The notes below the pieces were generated by a model, which saw only the letters and a list, made by a program, of their open reading frames with translations, was not told the origin of the DNA and made no database searches. Below, one piece after another: positions 1 to 5,678 of a DNA stretch of 37,114 nucleotides. Location: positions 1 to 37,114 of IMG/VR virus record IMGVR_UViG_3300046002_000907, one strand, 5' to 3'. This stretch comes from a virus. The translations under genes and the position numbers were made by a program. Position 1 is the stretch's first letter. Every line of letters starts with the position of its first letter.

Positions 1-73
1 CCTCGTGCATACAATTCTTACCGCCTTTGCACTCGCCGCCCTTGCACTTAGGGCATGATTTCATACCTTTCAT
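1..73 (-). CDS. Cys-rich small protein, truncated by the window start
   Basis: Only the first 24 codons are present; the gene runs off the left edge. The visible N-terminus has the same CPKC and later Cys residues as the complete copy at 36106-36291. It starts with the ATGA overlap that ends the Lys-rich gene at 70-231. The truncation comes from where the contig begins, not from a mutation. Function is unknown; the CxxC pattern suggests metal binding. Confidence 0.6.
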   Translation of the reverse strand, partial: MKGMKSCPKCKGGECKGGKNCMHE

Positions 74-231
74 TTTTTAGCCTTTTTAGGTGGTTTTGCA
101 GTCTTAGCCGCTTGCTTGAAGTCGGCTTTAGTAGGAGCGCCCTTAGTACCTGGCTTATTCATCTTCTCGCCAGAACCCTCGGCTATGCGCTTACGTTTAG
201 CGGCAATATTGCTGTAGAGGCCGGGTTTCAT
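70..231 (-). CDS. Lys-rich 53-aa phage protein (left copy)
   Basis: A 53-residue, strongly basic protein beginning MKPGLYSNIAAKRKRIAEGS, followed by EKMNKPGTKGAPT and a tail of Lys/Ala/Pro. Small proteins with the GLYxNIxAKxKRI...GSGEKM pattern recur in phage genomes without a known function. It overlaps the DUF6496 gene upstream by ATGA and the Cys-rich gene downstream by ATGA, so translation is probably coupled. The right-end copy (36288-36449) differs only in its N-terminal third; the last 30 or so residues are the same. High Lys content hints at nucleic-acid contact, which is inference only. Confidence 0.65.
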   Translation of the reverse strand: MKPGLYSNIAAKRKRIAEGSGEKMNKPGTKGAPTKADFKQAAKTAKPPKKAKK

Positions 232-389
232 TTCTTACCCTTAGCAGCTTTCTTACCTTCGCTTATCATAATTGCAACTGCTTGTTTCTTAGACTTAACA
301 ACAGGGCCACCTTTACCAGAGTGCAAAGTACCTGCCTTAAACTCGTTATATACTTTGCTCATCTTTTTCTCGGTTTTGGTCTTCTTCAT
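228..389 (-). CDS. DUF6496-like small basic protein (left allele)
   Basis: A 53-residue Lys-rich protein with the core LHSGKGGPVVKSKKQAVAI and then an ISEG segment, the pattern of DUF6496 phage proteins (LHSG..GPVV....QAIAIALSE). Function is unknown. The start is preceded by GGAG about 9 nt upstream, inside the 3' part of the HNH gene, giving a 44-nt out-of-frame overlap. The right-end counterpart at 36446-36610 is 54 residues and clearly diverged outside the core. This gene holds most of the difference between the two terminal copies. Confidence 0.65.
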   Translation of the reverse strand: MKKTKTEKKMSKVYNEFKAGTLHSGKGGPVVKSKKQAVAIMISEGKKAAKGKK

Positions 390-666
390 TTAACAATTCT
401 CCTAGCTGTAATTGAAGTTCCTGCTCAGTCACACCATAAGCCCTCTCAAAGGCTTTACGGCCTAAGCCGTGATAACCTGAGTTTCCTCGATGATGAGTCG
501 GGCATAACGGCAGGACGTTATCGTGCGAGTTCCTTACTCCCATCCCAAGACCTAAGCCTCGGATATGGTGAATCTCAGCAGGTGTGCCAGGATAACCTGC
601 TCTATAGCAGATTATACAGCCAATGTCAGCAACTTTTGACAAGTATTGTGCTTCTCTTTTACGCAC
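346..666 (-). CDS. Ref-like HNH nuclease (left allele)
   Basis: A 106-aa protein with CIIC (residues 17-20), AEIHHIR (about 30-36) and LPLCPTHHRGN (about 52-62). This is the HNH/zinc arrangement of phage nucleases related to P1 Ref (DUF968-like). P1 Ref is a RecA-dependent nuclease; that this homologue shares the activity is inferred. Compared with the right copy (36540-36887), about 25 silent or near-silent differences produce one change (T/S in LCPxHHR) before residue 97. The two copies then have different C-termini because the end of the gene overlaps the divergent DUF6496 gene. Purifying selection on both copies is evident. Confidence 0.85.
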   Translation of the reverse strand: MRKREAQYLSKVADIGCIICYRAGYPGTPAEIHHIRGLGLGMGVRNSHDNVLPLCPTHHRGNSGYHGLGRKAFERAYGVTEQELQLQLGELLNEEDQNREKDEQSI

Positions 667-841
667 GATTTTTACCTTCTAGCCGCTTCTGAGCCAGCTT
701 TACTATGTGTTTTATCTGGTCTGGGTAGTAGTACCAAAGGTTACCGAATGACTGCAACCCAATTTCCTCAATATCCTGATCCGTTAACTTTCGCAAGGTT
801 AGCGGCAATTCGCTCTTGTCTAGCAAGGTTTGTTGGATCAT
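659..841 (-). CDS. 60-aa hypothetical protein (left allele)
   Basis: The protein begins MIQQTLLDKSELPLTLRKLT and contains a Trp-Tyr-Tyr-Tyr cluster near residue 36 and a basic C-terminus. No family is recognised. The near-identical copy at 36880-37062 differs by one residue (I/V). It overlaps the HNH start by 8 nt and the upstream zinc-ribbon gene by 74 nt in another frame. That is a long overlap, but both proteins look well formed and both are kept in the second copy. Confidence 0.6.
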   Translation of the reverse strand: MIQQTLLDKSELPLTLRKLTDQDIEEIGLQSFGNLWYYYPDQIKHIVKLAQKRLEGKNRA

Positions 842-1001
842 AGTCGGCGAATCCGTCTACGTCACCGCACTCTGGACACTCAGTGAGAGTATCTTCTGTA
901 AACGAGCATTTGCCTCTAGGTATCTCATCCCAATCGTCTATAAATCCGCATAAGCAACATTGAGCCAGATTGCTATCGTCAACTATGTATTTGTCGTTCA
1001 T
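768..1001 (-). CDS. Small zinc-ribbon protein
   Basis: A 77-aa protein with CCLC near residues 15-18 and CPEC near 43-46, an acidic middle, and the C-terminal stretch TNLARQERIAANLAK. Two Cys pairs suggest a zinc ribbon. Function is unknown. The start at 1001 is supported by AGAGGA 5-6 nt upstream. The C-terminal 41 codons reappear at the right edge (36989-37114), where the last residue is Cys instead of Tyr. Confidence 0.75.
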   Translation of the reverse strand: MNDKYIVDDSNLAQCCLCGFIDDWDEIPRGKCSFTEDTLTECPECGDVDGFADYDPTNLARQERIAANLAKVNGSGY

Positions 1002-1010
1002 ATTATCCTC

Positions 1011-1352
1011 TTATTGAGTTGATCTATCCAGACCTCTATTAGACGCTTCCTGTGAGCGCCAGACATCGATTCTAGCCTGTGCTGCTACCAACATCCACCT
1101 AAGCGTCTCTGCCTTCTCTACGGCCTCTTTAAGCCCGTCCAGCACTGCTAGATACTCTGGATGGCTGTAAGCATAATTATCCTTGTCGGCAATAGTGTTC
1201 CCCATTGCTACAGAGAACAACATTGCTTTCTTGCTTTTACGGAATTCTTCAAGGTAGGTAACCTGAGCCTTGGCCTGTGCGTATTCAGCAGAGTGCCGGA
1301 TCATGTAGTCGATAGCCTCATGGGGATTAATCTGTTTCATATTCGCAATCAT
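1011..1352 (-). CDS. Conserved phage protein of unknown function, 113 aa
   Basis: A mostly helical, charged protein. The segment MLFSVAMGNTIADKDNYAYS is followed by an HPEY motif and a C-terminal helix with the pattern LRWMLVAAQARIDVWRSQEA. This looks like a widespread phage/prophage protein family of unknown role; I recognise the pattern but cannot name a domain. The start could also be the Met at 1340; neither has a good Shine-Dalgarno. It is the first clear gene downstream (leftward) of the structured element at 1608-1711. Confidence 0.75.
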   Translation of the reverse strand: MIANMKQINPHEAIDYMIRHSAEYAQAKAQVTYLEEFRKSKKAMLFSVAMGNTIADKDNYAYSHPEYLAVLDGLKEAVEKAETLRWMLVAAQARIDVWRSQEASNRGLDRSTQ

Positions 1353-1572
1353 ATTTATTTAGAGTATAGGATAGGGCGAGGGGTTGATCTTTAACACCTT
1401 TCCCACACTGGCTAATCCCTCTCGGGGCTACATTCATCTTCCAAGGTGACCGTATCGTGGCCCAACCGTTCATCAACCGTTCTACCTTGTTTATGCAAGT
1501 ACCTGTAGCAAGTCTGCTGCGCCGCCCTATCAATATAGCGCACTCGGTTTTCTTGGCAGCAACCCCGAACAT
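1327..1572 (-). CDS. Weak 81-aa ORF in a mostly non-coding stretch
   Basis: The interval 1353-1607 has no convincing gene. One open frame on the minus strand could start at the ATG at 1572 (AGGA about 10 nt upstream) and end inside the next gene. Its product has scattered Trp, Cys and Arg and no motif I recognise. The longer version, starting at 1650, would run through the structured element and is less likely. This stretch could instead be the leader of the 1011-1352 gene. Confidence 0.25.
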   Translation of the reverse strand: MFGVAAKKTECAILIGRRSRLATGTCINKVERLMNGWATIRSPWKMNVAPRGISQCGKGVKDQPLALSYTLNKYDCEYETD

Positions 1573-1607
1573 GGGTTCATTCCTAACGCGACCAGTACGA
1601 CCTAGAC

Positions 1608-1711
1608 AATAAAAAAGCCCTCTAGGTTTGGCTCTCACGTGTAACGGCACGTCCCTTGCGGGTAAAGAACCAAAGCTAAAGGGCTTTGATTTTTTCTATG
1701 CCGTTACATAG
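1608..1711 (-). ncRNA. Structured intergenic element, copy 2 (candidate cis-regulatory RNA / attenuator)
   Basis: An outer stem pairs AAAGCCCT (1614-1621) with AGGGCTTT (1680-1687) and on the minus strand runs into TTTTTT. A second stem pairs TTTGG (1627-1631) with CCAAA (1670-1674). Inside are hairpin ACGTG/CACGT (1637-1641/1648-1652) with loop TAACGG, and CCC/GGG (1653-1655/1660-1662). Outside lies hairpin CTATG/CATAG (1696-1700/1707-1711) with loop CCGTTA. The two hexaloops are perfectly complementary, a possible kissing loop. CTCTCAC (1632-1638) and GCGGGTAA (1658-1665) are shared with the element at 5461-5564. The minus strand is chosen because leftward transcription crosses it. T-runs occur on both sides. 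Confidence 0.6.
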
Positions 1712-1720
1712 ACAATTAAA

Positions 1721-1885
1721 TTATAGACCATTATTTTGTTTTTGCAACGCCTTTAATTCAACTATTTTCTTCAATATAGGAATAGCCTTGCCTACAGGCA
1801 ACCTAGTTGCCAATTCCTCGTAATACTTGATCTGATCGCCAATCGGCATATCAGATACCTTACTTAGCAGCGTGTTGCCATACAT
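1721..1885 (-). CDS. Hypothetical protein, 54 aa
   Basis: A short helical protein starting MYGNTLLSKVSDMPIGDQI. An in-frame TTG start at 1903 exists, but the ATG at 1885 with AAGG about 9 nt upstream is preferred. It overlaps the end of the 1860-2285 gene by 26 nt. No family is recognised. It is the last gene of the replication block before the structured element at 1608-1711. Confidence 0.55.
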   Translation of the reverse strand: MYGNTLLSKVSDMPIGDQIKYYEELATRLPVGKAIPILKKIVELKALQKQNNGL

Positions 1886-2285
1886 AGTCGATAGCCTTAG
1901 CAAATTGCTTTCTTGTTAACGATAGCTGTAAGTTATCAGTAAGCACCAGACCATCGCCCACCTGCTTTAAATCGCTACCAGACAAGCCCCACTTGCCAGA
2001 CTTCTTATGTCTTTCATCTACCTTTAGCATGGCATCTAGCCCTATCCGTATATCCTTGGCCTGATCTTCCTTGCCATCAGCGTTAGCAGCCACTAACCCG
2101 ATATTAAGCCTTGCGACTATCGTATGCCAGCTCTCAACATCTCCGTAGCCCTCTCTTAGCTTCATTAGTTCAGCATGGGGAGCCAGTTGCAGGGCTGTTT
2201 CTGATTCTGCGCTATGCCTTATTGTCAGTGGTATCGTTCTTGGTACGTATCTTTTAGGTTTTCTTGGTTTCTTATTTGATGGCAT
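1860..2285 (-). CDS. Hypothetical protein, 141 aa
   Basis: The N-terminus is very basic (MPSNKKPRKPKRYVPRTIPL). It is followed by a helical region with ESWHTIVARLNIG near residue 51 and a C-terminal segment SLTRKQFAKAIDYVWQHAAK. The domain is not recognised. It overlaps the nuclease-like gene upstream by 14 nt, so it belongs to the leftward replication operon. The basic N-terminus suggests nucleic-acid or virion contact, but this is not demonstrated. Confidence 0.7.
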   Translation of the reverse strand: MPSNKKPRKPKRYVPRTIPLTIRHSAESETALQLAPHAELMKLREGYGDVESWHTIVARLNIGLVAANADGKEDQAKDIRIGLDAMLKVDERHKKSGKWGLSGSDLKQVGDGLVLTDNLQLSLTRKQFAKAIDYVWQHAAK

Positions 2286-2556
2286 TTTTAATCACGCTTA
2301 ACGCTTCCTCTATATTCCGAACAATAGCCGCCTGACCTTGCCAGTCTGCGTGCCAGATTATTTGTTGTGGTGTCAGCTTCCCATCACCCTCTTTAATTTC
2401 CATTAAGAAATTGTATTTAATGCCTTTGTTTGTATGACCTATTAGAATGTCAGGGCATCCCTCACCTACCTTATGCAAGTGCTGGACTGTGTAGCCCTCA
2501 GCTCGCAGGGCTTTCACAATCTCACTCTGGTTCTTGTCTACCCTGTAAGCTCTCAT
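2272..2556 (-). CDS. PD-(D/E)XK / VRR-NUC-like nuclease
   Basis: A 94-aa protein with CPDILIG (about residues 34-40) and LMEIKEGDGKLTP (about 51-63). The spaced PD...E-x-K signature is that of small PD-(D/E)XK or VRR-NUC nucleases, whose members include Holliday-junction and structure-specific nucleases. Its place among replication genes fits a role in recombination or branched-DNA processing; the exact substrate is inferred. It is joined to the upstream gene by ATGA. Confidence 0.65.
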   Translation of the reverse strand: MRAYRVDKNQSEIVKALRAEGYTVQHLHKVGEGCPDILIGHTNKGIKYNFLMEIKEGDGKLTPQQIIWHADWQGQAAIVRNIEEALSVIKNAIK

Positions 2557-2954
2557 TTAGTCACGTTCCATTGATTAGTGCGTTTTTGGGCATCCCAGTT
2601 TTCCAACAGAATACCGCCCTTTCTTCTATCAGCATTTGACTTCTTTTTTAACGTCTGGCGTTCAGATAAAACTTTGTCGCTTCTAAAGTAACACTCAATC
2701 CCATTCATCCAATCTAATGTTTTTATATCTTGGCTCTTATCAGTATCCCATAACCTATCTGCTAAAGGCTTCATATTGTTGGCAACCATAACCCTGACTT
2801 GTTCTGCCCAACCAATCTTTTTAGGGATACGTTTTAACTGTCTATCCATCAATTTAATATCGTAAGGAACAAGCCATTTCTCAAGCTCCGTCATACGGAT
2901 ACCAGCCCTGAAAGCCTTTATTAACATTGCGTCATATATTCTTTGCTTATCCAC
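2553..2954 (-). CDS. Hypothetical protein in replication block, 133 aa
   Basis: The start is GTG at 2954 with GGAG about 6 nt upstream, overlapping the end of the previous gene. The protein is basic, rich in Lys and Trp, with WLVPYDIKLMDRQLKRIPKK early and a Lys/Arg cluster (KKKSNADRRKGG) late. No family is recognised. Composition and operon position suggest DNA or RNA contact, but nothing in the sequence proves it. Confidence 0.65.
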   Translation of the reverse strand: MDKQRIYDAMLIKAFRAGIRMTELEKWLVPYDIKLMDRQLKRIPKKIGWAEQVRVMVANNMKPLADRLWDTDKSQDIKTLDWMNGIECYFRSDKVLSERQTLKKKSNADRRKGGILLENWDAQKRTNQWNVTK

Positions 2955-3171
2955 GCCAATCTCCTTTTATTCCCCTGTTTCCCTTAGCCCACTGCTCTTT
3001 GCAGTCATTGGCTAGTTTATCTGCGACTACATCACCTCGGGCTTTTCTAACCCTAGTTAGGTATTCAATAACCTTGTTCCTGTCTTCTGATCTCCAGCGT
3101 AACACTTGCCGGACTTCGCACTGGTGTCTGTGGTCTTCAACTGCATGAATTTTCAATGAAATTTCATCCAC
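2947..3171 (-). CDS. DUF7696-like small protein
   Basis: A protein of about 74-81 aa with CEVRQVLRWRSEDRNKVIEY and the C-terminal KGNRGIKGDWRG. This resembles a small conserved family of unknown function (DUF7696, recalled from memory, moderate trust). There is no ATG. The possible starts are TTG at 3192, or GTG at 3171 with AAAGG 8 nt upstream; I prefer GTG because it overlaps the helicase stop by only 8 nt. Confidence 0.6.
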   Translation of the reverse strand: MDEISLKIHAVEDHRHQCEVRQVLRWRSEDRNKVIEYLTRVRKARGDVVADKLANDCKEQWAKGNRGIKGDWRG

Positions 3172-4165
3172 TAAATCGGCCTTTGTTATCAAAATCCATC
3201 GGCATTAGCCCCAAATTCTCTACAAACTGCTGGCTTGCTGCGTTATACCAAAGACCGTACCATTCCTGAGCCTCACCATTACGCTGCTTCTCACACATTA
3301 AGTAAGCATCTGGCTGCGTCTCATCTACCTGTTCACCACGGCTCCTCATGTTCTCTTTCTTCTTATTTCTCCACATTAGGAACACATTGTCCACCTGATC
3401 CGAGATAGAACCTGAACCCTTCAAGTCGTTCTTGTTGGGCTGCTGTTCCTCGTTAACTAGCTTGCGGATATGGTGAACTAAGTGAATGTGTACCGAGTGA
3501 TCCCTAGCCAGTGCCGTTAGCTCGTCAATAAAGTTCTTCTGCCCATTAAAGTCATCCTCACCCTTAACGCACTTCATTAGACTGTCGATAAATATATGCT
3601 TTATGCCAAGCTCCATAGCGCAATACCTTGCCATAGCTATAACTTTATCGGTTGACGTTGTACCCTGCTGATCGTAAAGAAACAATTTGTCAGAAACGTA
3701 CCCATCAAATCTGACAAAAAGGTTGTTGATATATTGCTCACGGTCATTACTTAGCGGGTTGTCTATGTACTCACCAGAGAACTGCCTGACCATTCTCTCA
3801 AGGGTTTTCTCAGGCTTCATCTCAAAGCTGGCTATGCAAACCCTCTGGCTTTGACGGATCAGGTTCAAAGCAATCTGCCCAGTAATCAGCGACTTACCAC
3901 CACCGTTACCACCAGCGTAAACAGTGACCTCACCGTCCCTGAACGCAAAGCTAGAATGCGTCTTAGGCCAAGGTAATACTATCTTTGTTTCATTTTTGCT
4001 ATTTAAGTAATTATGCTTTATTACTTCAGACCATTCCGTAGCGCGTCTTACTTTTAACGTAACATCGTTAGCATGTAGATACTTCTCTACATCAATGACT
4101 TCTGACTTAATCAGTCTGGCTTTCCTAGCCTCGTCTAAATCTATTGCGCGATCTTCTAAGCTCAT
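3164..4165 (-). CDS. DnaB/RecA-fold replicative helicase
   Basis: A 333-aa ATPase with Walker A GGNGGGKS (residues 85-92), Walker B HIFIDS (about 190-195), a sensor-like HLVHHIRK (about 228-235) and GSGSISDQVDN (about 255-265). These are motifs of RecA-fold DnaB-type helicases. It lacks a primase domain. It should unwind the fork with the O-like initiator at 4598-5251. The ATG at 4165 is chosen because GAGG lies 5 nt upstream; the longer open frame would overlap the primase gene by about 100 nt. The protein is shorter than bacterial DnaB. Confidence 0.85.
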   Translation of the reverse strand: MSLEDRAIDLDEARKARLIKSEVIDVEKYLHANDVTLKVRRATEWSEVIKHNYLNSKNETKIVLPWPKTHSSFAFRDGEVTVYAGGNGGGKSLITGQIALNLIRQSQRVCIASFEMKPEKTLERMVRQFSGEYIDNPLSNDREQYINNLFVRFDGYVSDKLFLYDQQGTTSTDKVIAMARYCAMELGIKHIFIDSLMKCVKGEDDFNGQKNFIDELTALARDHSVHIHLVHHIRKLVNEEQQPNKNDLKGSGSISDQVDNVFLMWRNKKKENMRSRGEQVDETQPDAYLMCEKQRNGEAQEWYGLWYNAASQQFVENLGLMPMDFDNKGRFSG

Positions 4166-4172
4166 ATTGTCC

Positions 4173-4601
4173 TCAATTAATATAATTAGCTGCTTCGTTG
4201 ATTCTTTCAAAAGCCGTTTTAAGCCGTTTTCTATCGGTGTCTGATACCTGCCTACCCTCGGATAAATCAAACGCAGCCAGTGACGTTAAAAGTGCCTCAA
4301 AATGGATTATTTTAAGCAGGTCTGTCGCATAAAATGGTCTACGCTCAGGTTTTTGTCGCTGATTGTCAATTGAGTAACCAAGTTTGTTTTCTTTAGGAAA
4401 CAAGTCTCCGATGTCCATTCCGACAGCAGCAACTACTTCGTAAGCAGAACAACCACCAAAGCACTTGAGCAGAATGCGACCATCGTCAAGGTGAGTGATT
4501 GCTAGGCTAGGGCTTCTGTCTTCGTGAGCAGGACAACAAGCAGTCCACCGGCCTTTGGAGCCTTTAACTTTTTCTAAGCGGTTAAGTAGATTGCCGATCA
4601 T
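4173..4601 (-). CDS. Primase-type zinc-binding (CHC2-like) domain protein
   Basis: A 142-aa protein with RWTACCPAHEDRSPSL (residues 19-34) and LLKCFGGCSAYEV (about 45-56). These supply the Cys/His zinc ligands of DnaG-family primase N-termini, followed by VGMDIGDLFP. The family normally continues into a Toprim catalytic domain. Here only a Lys/Arg-rich helical tail follows, and no Toprim motif is seen here or nearby. It may guide the host primase or act as an accessory factor. It overlaps the O-like gene by ATGA and precedes the helicase by 7 nt. Confidence 0.8.
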   Translation of the reverse strand: MIGNLLNRLEKVKGSKGRWTACCPAHEDRSPSLAITHLDDGRILLKCFGGCSAYEVVAAVGMDIGDLFPKENKLGYSIDNQRQKPERRPFYATDLLKIIHFEALLTSLAAFDLSEGRQVSDTDRKRLKTAFERINEAANYIN

Positions 4602-5251
4602 AGTGCGCGTCTCCCCATATTCGTTACGTTAGTTGTAGTCGCTGATATTTCGTCTTCCCAACGTTTTGCATTAAGCCATGTAGAGGCATGAGGGACAAAT
4701 TGAATATCTCTACTAGGTAAGCCTTGATGATTAATTGCTTTAATCAATATTGCCAAAAACTCATCATTCATTTTTAGCTTTTTAAAGGCTTTCCAAGCTG
4801 GATCTTTTGCTGTCTTCTTTGGATAGCATTGCCAGAACTTAACGAAATGCTCACTATATTCTCTGGTAGTCTCTGTATTTACAGTGTTATCGCAAGTCTT
4901 TCTTTCTCGATCTTGCAAACTTTGCGAGATGGTGTGGTCAAGAAATTCATAGTTCAAACGGTAGTACAAAGTGTGATCCCAAGGGCTTTTGCTCCTTTTC
5001 TCAGCGATCAAAATACCGTCTTCACGAAGACCTTTAAGAATAGAAAAAATTGTCCTTTCAGACCAAAAAGGAAACTGCTTCCTCCACTCAGGGATGGTGT
5101 TATATACCCACGAAAACCCATCATCCGCAACGTCTAACTTACGTGACCAGTATTGAATCTGCTGAATTACAATTGCCTCGTTTAAACCATATTTGACAGC
5201 CAATGATGGTAAAACGAGCAGAGGATACTCGTTAATAAGGAGATTACTCAT
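4598..5251 (-). CDS. O-like phage replication initiator
   Basis: A 217-aa protein. The N-terminus (MSNLLINEYPLLVLPSLAVK, then AIVIQQIQYWSRK and ERTIFSILKGLREDGIL) is a winged-helix domain typical of phage replisome organisers. The C-terminal part has FWQCYPKKTAKDPAWKAFKK, found in O/DnaT-like proteins. It should bind the origin and load the helicase (inferred). The ATG at 5251 is used instead of the one at 5266, because GGGGTGG precedes it and it overlaps the previous stop. No iteron array typical of an O-bound origin was seen inside the gene. Confidence 0.75.
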   Translation of the reverse strand: MSNLLINEYPLLVLPSLAVKYGLNEAIVIQQIQYWSRKLDVADDGFSWVYNTIPEWRKQFPFWSERTIFSILKGLREDGILIAEKRSKSPWDHTLYYRLNYEFLDHTISQSLQDRERKTCDNTVNTETTREYSEHFVKFWQCYPKKTAKDPAWKAFKKLKMNDEFLAILIKAINHQGLPSRDIQFVPHASTWLNAKRWEDEISATTTNVTNMGRRAL

Positions 5252-5444
5252 CTTCCACCCCTTCATTCCAAGCTAACTCAATCTCATCTTTGTTCTTAAA
5301 AACCCAATGCTCAATTCTTGAAAACTGATCCAAAGTGAGAAAAATACATACTGGCTCACCAAATTCAATAGCATCCTGTCTTATCCCAATCTTGCCGCCA
5401 ACAGTTATAAAAACTTCAACAGCTTCAGTTCCCTTGATTTCCAT
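5244..5444 (-). CDS. Hypothetical protein, 66 aa
   Basis: The product begins MEIKGTEAVEVFITVGGKIG and contains a Phe-Gly-Glu-Pro-Val turn; it looks like a compact beta-rich domain with an acidic end. No function is recognised. An upstream in-frame ATG (5456) abuts the T-run of the structured element, leaving no room for a ribosome site. The ATG at 5444 has GGAA about 8 nt upstream and is preferred. This is the first replication-operon gene after that element, so its expression is the likeliest to be controlled by it. Confidence 0.6.
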   Translation of the reverse strand: MEIKGTEAVEVFITVGGKIGIRQDAIEFGEPVCIFLTLDQFSRIEHWVFKNKDEIELAWNEGVEDE

Positions 5445-5460
5445 AGCTTTTTCCATAAAA

Positions 5461-5564
5461 AAAAGCCCTAGGAGAGACTCTCACCAATTAAGGTGTTGGC
5501 AGACTGGCGGGTAACCAGCAGAGTCCCTTCTAGGGCTTACCCATAAACGCGCTGCCAAGCACGC
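5461..5564 (-). ncRNA. Structured intergenic element, copy 1 (candidate cis-regulatory RNA / attenuator)
   Basis: A 12-bp outer stem pairs 5463-5474 with 5527-5538 (core AAGCCCTA/TAGGGCTT). On the minus strand it runs into TTTTTTTT just before the 5244-5444 gene, like an intrinsic terminator. Inside are GACTCT/AGAGTC (5476-5481/5520-5525), CACC/GGTG (5482-5485/5492-5495) and CTGG/CCAG (5504-5507/5515-5518) with loop CGGGTAA. Beyond the stem, CTGCCAA (5552-5558), in the loop of a short GCG/CGC hairpin, is complementary to TTGGCAG (5496-5502) inside. CTCTCAC (5478-5484) and GCGGGTAA (5507-5514) are shared with 1608-1711. One inner pair is G-U on the plus strand and A-C on the minus strand, so strand choice is not settled. 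Confidence 0.6.
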
Positions 5565-5569
5565 AATTA

Positions 5570-5668
5570 CTATACTTTAACTCCCCTAAGCTGGCAAGTC
5601 CTGCAAACATTAGCGTCCTTAAACTGCATATTGCTGCGAGACCGCTTGCATCCTGGACATACTTTCAT
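5570..5668 (-). CDS. Tiny zinc-ribbon protein, 32 aa
   Basis: This short frame encodes MKVCPGCKRSRS, then a spacer, then CRTCQLRGVKV. The two CxxC pairs, spaced as in zinc ribbons, make chance unlikely. It starts 10 nt after the upstream gene's stop and ends just before the structured element. The Shine-Dalgarno is poor (GGG directly before ATG). Function is unknown; small zinc ribbons often mediate nucleic-acid or protein contacts. Confidence 0.5.
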   Translation of the reverse strand: MKVCPGCKRSRSNMQFKDANVCRTCQLRGVKV

Positions 5669-5678
5669 CCCAAAATAG

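Larger units (their letters stand above)
1..893. repeat. Left copy of imperfect terminal direct repeat
   Basis: This block matches 36219-37114 in the same orientation and carries the same gene order: Cys-rich protein, Lys-rich protein, DUF6496, HNH, 60-aa protein, zinc-ribbon protein. The outer parts are nearly identical. A core at about 165-386 is strongly diverged, and there is a net 3-nt length difference. A packaged direct terminal repeat in one molecule would be identical, so I read this as an assembly overlap between two alleles of a circular or concatemeric genome of about 36.22 kb. A real duplication is the alternative. Confidence 0.9.

Noticed and set aside
1353-1607. Possible tRNA in the intergenic stretch
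   Set aside because: No acceptor stem, T-loop consensus or cloverleaf could be built on either strand.
1651-1668. ACCCGCAAGGG on the minus strand, resembling part of the twister ribozyme core
   Set aside because: The other conserved twister segments and the cleavage-site loop are absent, and copy 1 has ACCCGCCAG instead, so the match is short and not preserved.
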